Shown here piece after piece: positions 47,976-58,461 of a stretch of 64,000 nt of DNA (positions are counted from its first letter, which is position 1; every line of letters begins with the position of its first letter). The notes under the pieces were generated by a model, which saw only the letters and a program-made list of their open reading frames with translations, had not been told where the DNA came from and ran no database searches. The DNA comes from Turritopsis dohrnii. Lineage: Eukaryota; Cnidaria; Hydrozoa; Anthoathecata; Oceaniidae. A program made the position numbers and the translations under genes. Location of the stretch: contig BQMF02000205.1 in assembly GCA_027922465.2 (NCBI GenBank), forward strand, positions 1-64,000, written 5' to 3'.

Positions 47976-50900
47976 TTGTCTAATATGTCTGTTGATATAT
48001 TTGATCAATGTCAAATACTGATTATTTGTAGATGCTGTGAAAACATAAATTGGAAAAGTAAAGAACATGTTCCTACGTGGTGGCCAGAGACAATCAGTTT
48101 TCGTTCACCTAATGACAAATTTCATAAATTGAACGTTCACGAGCTGGACCAAATTTTATGTAGTTTTGTTGATTACCAAGGGCAGGAAAACTTGGTACAA
48201 TCTTTCGTCTTTAAACTCAGTTAGGGATGTTTGAACATGTAATGTAGTTTATTTATTATTTTAGAAAGAGGCGATCGGTGCTTCGGCAAATGAATTATCC
48301 AACGTTAAACATAACAGTTGGGAAGACCTAAGAGATAGCACCAAGGACTACGAAGAGCGGTTTGCTTTTCAAGTTAACTATTTGCGTGATTGGAAGGAGC
48401 CGTTTTCATCTTGTATAAGCAAAATAACGTTTTGGTAATTAAATTGCATAAGTTTCAATGCAAAGTAACATAAGGGAAAGGTTAAAATTAATGAGAAGCA
48501 TTGTGAAGAGGGTATTTATCAATCTGTTTTCGTTATTACAGGGCAAGAAAATACACAAGTGCTCTCGACGGTAGAGAACCTGTGTTTTTTACTGGACAAA
48601 ACCATATCTGCCAATCGATTTCATTTTCATTGTGGAATCAAGCTGAAAACTGGCGTTTCATCAAGTTGCTATCAATTATGAGTAACATCAAGAACATCGA
48701 TAGATGGGTGCAATATGTATGTTTTTACTTTGGATACACACATTAGAAAGATCTATCTCAATTTTTGTGTACATTTCAACGAATAGCAAAAATTTGGGTT
48801 GTATGGTTCGAATATTGGGTTTTAATTACATTTCGGGAAAATGTTCTCCTATTTTCAAAAGAAATCCGTTCTTTACCTATTTTGTTTAAATATTTTAAAT
48901 TGATATATTGTATGTACACGAACGTAAGGAGAGGTATTTTAGTCAGACTTCGTTCCAAAATGTTTAAACTAGATTTTTACTTGTTAATCTTATCGATTGG
49001 ATATATTATGATTTGTGAACCGAACCGTATATTCGTACGATAAAATTTCAAATCTAATTTGAATCAGCTACATTTTTCTCTGCCTACATTTAGACAGAGA
49101 GCGGTGGATTAGGCCATAGTGCTGAAGAAGTGAAAAATTCACTTAAAGTGTCCGACAAAAGAAACCTACAAGAACAGGTTTTGGAATCAGTAGTGCAAGA
49201 TAAAGGTATTAATAACTAATGCAGTGTTACATCTGATCGTCCATATTACTTTTTCTTAAAAATAAAGCATCATAAAAAGCTTGTACCCTATTACCCCGCA
49301 TATAAGCGCTGCGCCTATAGCAAGGACAATCAAGTTCTGGCACGATTTTTTTATAAAAAAAACGCCGACCTATAGGCGCATGCGCCTATATTTAATGGAG
49401 CCTGGAATAGCCTGGAATAAGAGCCTTCCGTATGGGTGGGAAAAAGTCTAACTGGAAAAGCAGGAAAATTCATTTTTGTAATGGTTTTACATTTTAAAAC
49501 TCATCATGAGATGCTGACAGCAGAGATGGAGCCAGAAAATGAACACGACAAGTTCGGAGTGTCAAAAACAATGAAGCTGTTGAACATCTTCCAAAAGAAC
49601 TTTCGAAATACTGTACTTTTGCCTTACTTGCGGGGCAAAGATATCCTGTAAAATTACGGGAAAGAAGGAAAACAAGAAAAGGAATGGCTTGGAAGTACCA
49701 TATATACGGTGGAAGGGCCTATATTTAGGGTGAATATTTTATTGGTTTCGTCCCCTAAGTTTGGACCTGTGATCGAGTCATTTCGACAGGATATAGGCGC
49801 ATGCGCCATGACCCGGATATAGGCGCTTTGCGCCTATAACCGAGGTGCGCTTATATGCGGGGTAATAGGGTAAATTGAAAATGTGGTTTCATCTAGCTTT
49901 TTTAGATATGGCTGGTATTGCTATGTTGTTACGTGTCAACATCGTCTGTTATGATGGCAACCAAACGTTCAGAGAAATTGATGTTGGTGCTTCCGGTGAC
50001 AAGATATTTATCCTATCATTACCGGGTGAAGGATCTGCATCAATGTGTAAAATGCAATACACATCGAACACTCCCTGTGAAAAAAATATCTTTTGTACTT
50101 CCTGCAAAGATGATGCTCTCACAATGGTTTGCACTTCTTGTAGATTTCCCTACCATGCAGTCTGTGCTTTAAATGCTGAAAGTTGCGGATGTGATGGTCT
50201 AAGGCATTTACAGGATAGGTATGTATTACTTTATAATCATTTAAATAAAAATCCTGGTTTATATCAAAATGAATTATTGATGTAATCTTTATAGCATGTT
50301 CTGGCTTGTTGAAATTGAGAAAGTGCAGAGGCGTTTAAAATTTTACCAATCGCAGTTAAATGTAAGTACATTTATTAGAAATAAGTAGGAAGAACGGTAT
50401 CTATTGCTTTTCCAAAAAGTCGTCATTCGCATTTTGTAAACACTTTAATGAATATTGTACAAAGTGCGCAGTTATATTAATAATCCAGTTACTTCAGTTT
50501 TAAACACATACTGTATACTAATACAGCATGGACAAAAATGATTGTGTCGCTTTTCAATTACTTTTTTACAATTACTTTTGACGAGTTAACAAAAATCCTT
50601 ACGATTCCATATAAAAATGAGTGTTGTTGTTATACAATTTAGGTTTGGTTTCATAATATACTCCATTCTGGATTTGGTAATTTACGGAGAAAACTTGTTG
50701 TTCAACTTTGTAGTGGGGATGCAGGAACAGAACTACTTTCTGACATCAATAAATTATATGATTCAGTTCTCCCAGAGACCACTGTAAGAAAATTTGAGTG
50801 ATTCTTTGTGAAACAATTAATTATCTTCCCTAATGATACTTAAATAATACTTAAATATAGATTAACTGTATGAAGAAAGCTGTCAACGAGACAATTGAAG

Positions 50901-51061
50901 AGAGTGCATCATTGAAAGATTTGATTCACCGGACATTTCCATTTGATGAAGAAATTATAACTGACTGTTTTCTTTTGCCTGAGGTTGTTTGCTCTTTTGA
51001 TTTATTTAAACACTTTGGTTTGCCTTTTCAAATCAAAGAAGCCATTTCTGTTCTTTTATAG
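47976..51061 (+). CDS. OTU-like protein with PHD-like finger, 468 residues
   Basis: Eight exons, phases all consistent: 47976-48194, 48265-48434, 48542-48716, 49094-49205, 49897-50218, 50295-50361, 50643-50783, 50861-51061. The start is uncertain; an acceptor at 48030-48031 may mean a longer gene. Exons 3-5 read FFTGQNHICQSISFSLWNQ through LDMAGIAMLLRVNIVCYDGN, which follows the outline of an OTU cysteine protease (DGNC box, helix, late strand). The DGNC position reads GQNH, so the catalytic Cys appears lost. Exon 5 then has a C4HC3-like finger: CTSCKDDALTMVCTSCRFPY, then HAVC and CGCDG. The C terminus is helical. A plausible role is a catalytically dead OTU/PHD chromatin or adaptor protein; this is inference. 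Confidence 0.6.
49286..49870. mobile_element. Short DNA element with palindromic ends carrying a HIRAN-like remnant
   Basis: Ends are CCCTATTACCCCGCATATAA (left) and TTATATGCGGGGTAATAGGG (right), perfect inverted copies flanked by TA. Inside both ends GCGCCTATA motifs are iterated, including the palindrome TATAGGCGCATGCGCCTATA. The plus strand from about 49490 to 49730 codes LTAEMEPENEHDKFGVS, then in shifted frames HLPKELSKYCTFALLAG and GMAWKYHIYGGRAYI, a HIRAN-like pattern. No transposase. It sits in an intron of the OTU-like gene, clear of both splice sites. Confidence 0.8.
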
Positions 51062-51832
51062 TTCGTTAAGCATCTGATCATCAATTCCACGGGCTTTAGA
51101 GTGACCGACTTAATGGTGGAAAGGACAACGTGGAATATGTCACACGTATAGTTACTTGCGCTCTTTAATTCAAGAGATGTTACTCAAGAAATGTCACTTG
51201 CCTTCTTTTTTATTACGTTGTTTTTTTTTCTTGCTAGCATTCCTATGGACCTTTTTCATAAATTACACCTTTGCACATGTCGCCTCGTTTCTAAGTTTAT
51301 GGATTATTATATGCTCAACCTTAGTAAAAGAATGAAAAATCTTTCCCTGAGGTGTCGTTTCTCTTTTTAAACAGCGCAAACGCCATTAACATTCGGTGTG
51401 AAAACGAGACGTTGCTTGTTGTGGCGTAATTGATGAAAAGTTCTATCACTTTAGCTTTAGCCGTTGCTTTCGGGCATACTCTACAATGAAATTAAAAGTT
51501 GAAACTCGTGCAGCTTTTTGAATTGATTGAAAAAATCACTATGTCGGTTTTATCCGGAGTCAGAAAATGCATGTCTGATTTTCTTGTATTTCTCATCCCT
51601 CTTAAAAAGAATTATTAACATTATACTTAGAAGTGGTTATATCTGTTTGTTTTTTAATTAAAATTAAGGATGTAAGGTTACCCTTATATCACTGATTCGA
51701 TGCTCGTAAGCTTCAAGTTATCTCGTGATCGTACTAGTTGGTGGATTCCAACACGAATCGCAATAACATCACGTCAGAGATGGATTTCTCTGCAATATTA
51801 GTTACATATCGATAATGAGGATTGAACACCAT
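51062..51832. other. 3' flank of the OTU-like gene
   Basis: T-rich sequence that probably includes the 3' UTR. No exon, RNA gene or repeat recognised. Confidence 0.4.
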
Positions 51833-51905
51833 GAACTGGTAGCTCAGTTGGTAGAGCGATAGGACTGGAATTCCTAGGTCATGGGTTCAAATCCCGCCTG
51901 GTTCG
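51833..51905 (+). tRNA. tRNA-like unit (pseudogene or SINE head)
   Basis: The 7-nt acceptor GAACTGG pairs with CTGGTTC. The D arm GCTC...GAGC is perfect. The anticodon stem TAGGA/TCCTA encloses CTGGAAT (formal anticodon GGA, Ser). The T arm has three strong pairs and the loop TTCAAAT. Box A (TAGCTCAGTTGG) and box B (GGTTCAAATCC) are near-consensus. Against a working tRNA-Ser: no long variable arm, an extra base before the anticodon stem and a weak T stem. The 10-mer ATTAGTTACA upstream is repeated inverted downstream (TGTAACTAAT near 51929). Confidence 0.45.
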
Positions 51906-51948
51906 GAGTTTTCCTTCGAACTTGGTCTGTGTAACTAATACAACGAGT

Positions 51949-52498
51949 GTTACCTTTCAAAATTTTACGCCAGCCCTAATGTGGCGTTAATTTTGGTGCG
52001 CGGCGTTAAAAGGGCCGGCGTAAAAAGGGCCAAAAAATGGAATTTTTTCAAAAAATCGGCGTTATTTTTTAAAGTTGAAATTTAGATTTGAAAAAATGAA
52101 ACAAACTTTGGATGTGAAAGAACTCTTTGGAGACAATGAAGAGTCAGATGAAGGGGAAGTTGAAGCAGAAATAGAGGTAGAATCAGATGACGATGAAGGA
52201 ATTAGAGAAAATAATGAAAGCATTAATGAAAAAGAGGACGAAATAACTGTAATAGATTAAGTCTTACGATGTATTAGATGATATATATTAGAAGACATTT
52301 GTAGTATAAGTTAAAATTTGAACAGAAAAAGTGAAAAATAGTGCTTAAAAATGTTTTTTTTTTTCTTTTTTACTTTTGAGGCGTAAATAACGGCCCTAAA
52401 TGGCGTTAAGGCAAAATCTTGGGGTGGCGGAATAAGGGCCGGCGTAAAAAGGGCCGGCGTTAAATTAGGGCCGGTGTAAAAAGGGCCGATAAGGTAAC
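51949..52498. mobile_element. MITE with iterated GGCCGGCGTAAAAAGGGCC ends
   Basis: Left GTTACCTTTC...TTTTACGCCAGCCCTAAT and right GGCCGATAAGGTAAC are inverted. The module GGCCGGCGTAAAAAGGGCC (or close variants) is repeated inside both ends, making them GC-rich islands in AT-rich DNA. The centre holds a 61-codon ORF (52075-52260), DVKELFGDNEESDEGEVEAE and on, strongly acidic. It resembles the acidic tail of a pogo-type transposase and may be all that remains of one. Confidence 0.75.
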
Positions 52499-52719
52499 TA
52501 AAATCAGCTTATATAAATCTGACTGATTCTTCTGTCAGCATTCAAACTGTTAAGAAACAACACGGAGACGATGTATCAGAGATAATTCACTGAGTATAGA
52601 TTAATTATTTATAGAAACTGTTACGCCCTTATATTATATTTGATATTTTGCAATTTGTTGCAAGATAGCATATTACAATCTTACTAAATGATGGTAAACA
52701 GAAATATAACCATTTATCT

Positions 52720-52925
52720 AAAGTGGCGCCGTAGTGTAATCACTCTTGTTATTCATCCTAGAGGTCGGGGTTCCATTCACCATATGCGAGTGAGGGTACT
52801 ACAGGTACACTCGGTTCCTGTGTCGCCTCATACCATGTGATGGAAATGGAGTAAAAGATACATCGGATGATGCAGGAGGTCATCCAGGAGAGCACACGCC
52901 CTGTGGAGTGTATTTGTGTTTGTGA
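52720..52925 (+). repeat. Possible tRNA-derived SINE
   Basis: Starts TGGCGCCGTAGTGTAATCAC and has GGGGTTCCATTCACC 50 bp on, spaced like RNA polymerase III boxes A and B, followed by a 130-bp non-tRNA body. Box A is poor. No A-tail or target repeat could be defined. Confidence 0.4.
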
Positions 52926-53034
52926 AATGAGATTGTCAAATACTTAAAGCTTCTAACCTAAGCCGTAGTCTTTCCTGGTGAGCAGAGTGGCTAGCCACGT
53001 AAAATACATAATCATAATAATAACAGTACCTTAT

Positions 53035-55535
53035 GTTCCCTCTGGACAAAATTCCAGCCGGTAGAACCACGGTGGTTGAATACACGACAAATGCTTCCAT
53101 CCACTGAACATATGCCTCCTTTCGCGAGATTTTCTGTCTTAGATAGCCATAACTGCATCTTTGGTTCTCTTTGGACAAAATTCGAACCGATAAACCAAGG
53201 TGGTGGAATACAAGATATAATCGTTCATCCACGGAACATAAGCCACCTTTCGTGAGATTTTGTGTCTTAGAGAGCCGTAAATCCATCTTTGGGTCTCTTT
53301 GGACAAAATCCGAACCGATAGAACCAAGGCGGTGGAATACAAGATATAATCGTTCATCCACGGAACATAAGCCACCTTTCGTGAGATTTCGTGTCTTAGA
53401 GAGCCGTAAATCCATCTTTGGGTCTCTTTGGACAAAATCCGAACCAATAGAACCAAGGCGGTGGAATACAAGATATAATCGTTCATCCACGTAACATAAG
53501 TCACATTTCGCGAGATTTTGCGTCTCAGATAGCTGTAAATCCATCTTTGGTTCTCTTTGGACAAAATCCGAACCGATAGAACCAAGGCGGTGGAATACAA
53601 GATATAATCGTTCATCCACGTAACATAAGTCACATTTCGCGAGATTTTGTGTCTTAGAGAGCCGTAAATCCATCTTTGGTTCTCTTTGGACAAAATCCGA
53701 ACCGATAGAACCAAGGTGGTGGAATACAAGATATAATCGTTCATCCACGTAACATAAGCCACCTTTTGCGAGATTTTGCGTCTCAGATAGCTGTAAATCC
53801 ATCTTTGGTTCTCTTTGGACAAAATCCGAACCGATAGAACCAAGGTGGTGGAATACAAGATATAATCGTTCATCCACGTAACATAAGCCACCTTTTGCGA
53901 GATTTTGCGTCTCAGATAGCTGTAAATCCATCTTTGGTTCTCTTTGGACAAAATCCGAACCGATAGAACCAAGGTGGTGGAATACAAGATATAATCGTTC
54001 ATCCACGTAACATAAGTCACATTTCGCGAGATTTTGCGTCTCAGATAGCTGTAAATCCATCTTTGGTTCTCTTTGGACAAAATCCGAACCGATAGAACCA
54101 AGGCGGTGGAATACAAGATATAATCGTTCATCCACGTAACATAAGTCACATTTCGCGAGATTTTGCGTCTCAGATAGCTGTAAATCCATCTTTGGTTCTC
54201 TTTGGACAAAATCCGAACCGATAGAACCAAGGCGGTGGAATACAAGATATAATCGTTCATCCACGTAACATAAGTCACATTTCGCGAGATTTTGCGTCTC
54301 AGATAGCTGTAAATCCATCTTTGGTTCTCTTTGGACAAAATCCGAACCGATAGAACCAAGGCGGTGGAATACAAGATATAATCGTTCATCCACGTAACAT
54401 AAGTCACATTTCGCGAGATTTTGCGTCTCAGATAGCTGTAAATCCATCTTTGGTTCTCTTTGGACAAAATCCGAACCGATAGAACCAAGGTGGTGGAATA
54501 CAAGATATAATCGTTCATCCACGTAACATAAGTCACATTTCGCGAGATTTTGCGTCTCAGATAGCTGTAAATCCATCTTTGGTTCTCTTTGGACAAAATC
54601 CGAACCGATAGAACCAAGGTGGTGGAATACAAGATATAATCGTTCATCCACGTAACATAAGTCACATTTCGCGAGATTTTGCGTCTCAGATAGCTGTAAA
54701 TCCATCTTTGGTTCTCTTTGGACAAAATCCGAACCGATAGAACCAAGGCGGTGGAATACAAGATATAATCGTTCATCCACGTAACATAAGTCACATTTCG
54801 CGAGGTTTTGTGTCTTAGAGAGCCGTAAATCCATCTTTGGTTCTCTTTGGACAAAATCCGAACCGATAGAACCAAGGTGGTGGAATACAAGATATAATCG
54901 TTCATCCACGTAACATAAGCCACCTTTTGCGAGATTTTGCGTCTCAGATAGCTGTAAATCCATCTTTGGTTCTCTTTGGACAAAATCCGAACCGATAGAA
55001 CCAAGGTGGTGGAATACAAGATATAATCGTTCATCCACGTAACATAAGCCACCTTTTGCGAGATTTTGCGTCTCAGATAGCTGTAAATCCATCTTTGGTT
55101 CTCTTTGGACAAAATCCGAACCGATAGAACCAAGGTGGTGGAATACAAGATATAATCGTTCATCCACGTAACATAAGTCACATTTCGCGAGATTTTGCGT
55201 CTCAGATAGCTGTAAATCCATCTTTGGTTCTCTTTGGACAAAATCCGAACCGATAGAACCAAGGCGGTGGAATACAAGATATAATCGTTCATCCACGTAA
55301 CATAAGTCACATTTCGCGAGATTTTGCGTCTCAGATAGCTGTAAATCCATCTTTGGTTCTCTTTGGACAAAATCCGAACCGATAGAACCAAGGTGGTGGA
55401 ATACAAGATATAATCGTTCATCCACGGAACATAAGCCACCTTTCGTTAGATTTTGTGTCTTGGAGAGCCGTAACTGCATCTTTGGTTCTCTTTGGACAAA
55501 ATCCGAACAGATGGAACCAAAGTGGTGGTACACTT
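53035..55535. repeat. 129-bp tandem array, about 19 units, with higher-order structure
   Basis: The spacing between successive TTCTCTTTGGACAAAATCCG blocks is 129 bp (for example 53551, 53680, 53809). Since 129 is 43 codons and the unit lacks stops in two minus frames, two overlapping frames are open for over 750 codons. Edge units are more diverged than central ones. Two unit types differ at AAGTCACATTTCGC versus AAGCCACCTTTTGC. Counting from the right, units 2-6 and 11-15 show the same order of types, nine units (1,161 bp) apart. The array is richer in G+C than its flanks. Confidence 0.92.
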
Positions 55536-55965
55536 CCGTTGTCTCGAGATTTTCAAAGCCCTTTCTGAATGAACCTGGGATGAAAGATTCCTGTTATTGT
55601 GTGAGCTTGGATTGAAAAACCGGTCTTTTCAAGATTCAGTGAAGTTGAAAACTATCGTTCGAATAGGAGAAGAAAATATCTAAAATAAATGACACGATAT
55701 TCGGCTTCCACTAAGCACTAGTATTTTAAAATTCGCCTTTAAATTGATGACAACATAGGGGATCAAATGGTGCAAGTGATAGCGAATTCGGAATAGATCG
55801 TTTTATTAGCAAAATGAAAGGAACACTAAATAACGGTTTAATCCTTAAACGGTTAACCGTGTGATTACTTTGTTCTAGTTTGTAACAACATTATGTCATC
55901 AAAAACTTTATGCTTTAATGGATCAGTGCATGTAATTTGTTTGAAAGAACAGCAACTTGATTAAA

Positions 55966-58257
55966 TATGTTACGGGGAAGATGATAAATTGGGAATTATG
56001 CATACTCCCCGGTTATTATGCATAAAAACCCTAACTCTAACCCTTACCGAACGCTATCGGGTACAACCTCGAACCCAGGGTCTCTTGCCTTTTCGATATA
56101 CGGATAAGCGGCAAAGAAGACCCTGGCGAACGCTACAGAATTAACGAATTCTATTGGCTGAAAATATTACAACGACCGCAGGATTTTCGAGCAAAAAGAA
56201 GAAATCATCCGAGTTACTACTGAGGAAGATAAGAATTGGAGTCTAAAAATCTAATTATTCAAAATAACATTATTTTAGCTATCATTTCAATTCAAAAAGC
56301 ACTGTTATGGTAACATTATGTATTTACAATGAGAAAGGCTAACAACAAAAAGTTCTTAAAATAGTCAACAAGTGAACAAGATAAATTTTCATGCTCTTTT
56401 GACTGATAAAAACAACAGAATAGTGATGAATTATGGCAGTCTTTGTTAGAAGAATATAGTTTCTAAGAACTTTAATTACCTGTGCTAAAATTTAAGAGCA
56501 TAATTTAGAAATATGAGGATGACCATCTTCAATCATTTCTGGGAGGAAAACATGAATTTTTTTTATGACACAATTTTTGAATATTATCAACAATAAAACT
56601 ACAGAAATCACAAATACATACAAATACATAGTTGAAACATTATTTTATGATCACAGATTGACCTATATTTCCATTATTTAAATATCATACACTTATTAAA
56701 TTTATATAGCTAATTTCCATTCACTCAGATTCCTTATTAGAATTTAGTGGCTTCAGTTGATGAATATAAATCACAACGTTTCTGAAGCAAAATTGTTCAA
56801 TATGTGGGTCTAAACAAAACGTTGCAATCCAGAAATGGGATCAAAAACTAAACCAAGCATGTGCACATACATAGAATGAAAATGTAATCTAATTTTTACT
56901 TTACGGTACACAATTTGTAGGATTTTCATAAAAAGGTATACATTGACTTAAGAATTCTAAATCTTAAGCTGTATATCGTTTAGCAAAATACGTAAAAGGA
57001 TAAAGGTAAACTTTACACTTAACAACAATACAGCGTTTACTCAAAACTAAACCATCTGCCATAATGGATTCAAGATCCCATGTAATGATTTAAAACTGTT
57101 ATAAGTTATATATACATCACATAGCTTGGTTATAAAAATCCTGCAAATTGTCAGAGAGAGAAGAATGGGCTGACAAGAACGACTGAGACGATTTAAGGGA
57201 AGATAACAATCTAAAAAACAATTTCCCTGAAATTTGAAATATCAGTATTCATACAGAATACCATCCTGTTTTCGATCACATAGTAACCTTGAAACTAACA
57301 ACAAATTTCACTCAACATATGTTAAAATTTGGTTAAAATCCTGACAGGATCCTACACAAGATCCTACAAGAATTCATAATAAAAATACTTCTTTTTCAGC
57401 ATACATAATAAGGGTAGTTAACATATACAACAAACATCATTTTATAAGTTGTGTTTTTCTGTCTTCATTTGTGACAAACGTATAAATACTTAGGTCACTT
57501 ACATGAAGAAGTTATAGAGCTTTTTCGAAATAGACATACATCTACTGACCAGTGAACTTAGCAAATTCTGATATAAATAACGATATTGAATCATTTAATA
57601 ATTTGAATAAGTTCTTCATCCCAAACATTTATTATGAGAATCTTCTCTCACCACCACTGCACTGTTGTATTGTTTATGTATTATCTTCATAGTTTGTTTT
57701 TACTTTTTGTGTGCCTTTATTGACTATTTATATTTTCTTTTGTGGAAGATTGAACCTCAATACACTCAAGTTTTACTTTTCCGCTTCTGTTCCTGGATGT
57801 GTCTCCAAACAAAATAAACCACAGCTCATTACAAAGATAAAATCCACACAACACCACACGAATTTTGCAATCTCCCTTTTATCATTCAAGGTTTTCGAAT
57901 GTAATAACCTTGATAACGAATAAAATCTTTATCAAATCAGAAACACCGTCTTTCCAGAATGCTGTTGAAGTCTTGTAAACAACTAATATAAGTTTTGCAG
58001 AAATGAGCTCGAGTGAACTCGACGAACTATATTTGGTCTCTATATTGGTTGTAATGTGACTATATAAAAAACTGAATGCACGAGACAAAATTTCTTCGGG
58101 CCACCTCTTTTAAAAATTACACAGATTTTGTGTAATTTTCATGTCACGTGACCAGCGTTCGCCAGGGTCTTCTTTGCCGCTATCCGTATATCGAAAAGGC
58201 AAGAGACCCTGGGTTCGAGGTTGCTATCGGGTATTCATCACAAACCCCGTAACATAT
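55966..58257. mobile_element. Inverted-repeat-bounded element, 2.3 kb
   Basis: Outermost ends are TATGTTACGGGG and CCCCGTAACATA. About 85-95 bp inside each end lies an inverted block of roughly 85 bp: ACCTCGAACCCAGGGTCTCT, on through TTTTCGATATACGGATA to GACCCTGGCGAACGCT. Both arms keep the block with few changes. The 2-kb centre is AT-rich with no recognisable transposase. It also contains AACCCTAACTCTAACCCTTA near 56030, which is telomere-like only by chance length. Confidence 0.7.
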
Positions 58258-58461
58258 ACATCAGCGTGAATCACGTATCGAGAAAACTGCAAAGAAGACT
58301 GGAGTTGGAGCTGGACTTCTGCATGTTTGCTTACTGGATCTGAATAATATGATGATACTTACTATACTTGTTGATTTTTTTTATGTTTGTAAGAATTTAC
58401 AATAACCTCAGGGGATAAAAAAATGAAATCTTTTACAATTTAACAGTTTTGGTCGCTGTTA

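Noticed and set aside
51833..51905. Functional tRNA-Ser(GGA)
   Set aside because: No long variable arm, an extra base before the anticodon stem and a weak T stem; kept only as tRNA-like.
52936..55533. 865- and 766-codon open frames on the minus strand as repeat proteins
   Set aside because: Both arise because a 129-bp unit (43 codons) lacks stops in two frames. Variation between units changes residues in both frames, and no start context, splice signal or family match is visible.
53035..55535. CRISPR array
   Set aside because: Units are contiguous 129-bp repeats without unique spacers, in a eukaryotic sequence without cas genes.
56027..56047. Interstitial telomere repeat (CCCTAACTCTAACCCTTA)
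   Set aside because: Only about three degenerate units, located inside an inverted-repeat element; no longer tract.
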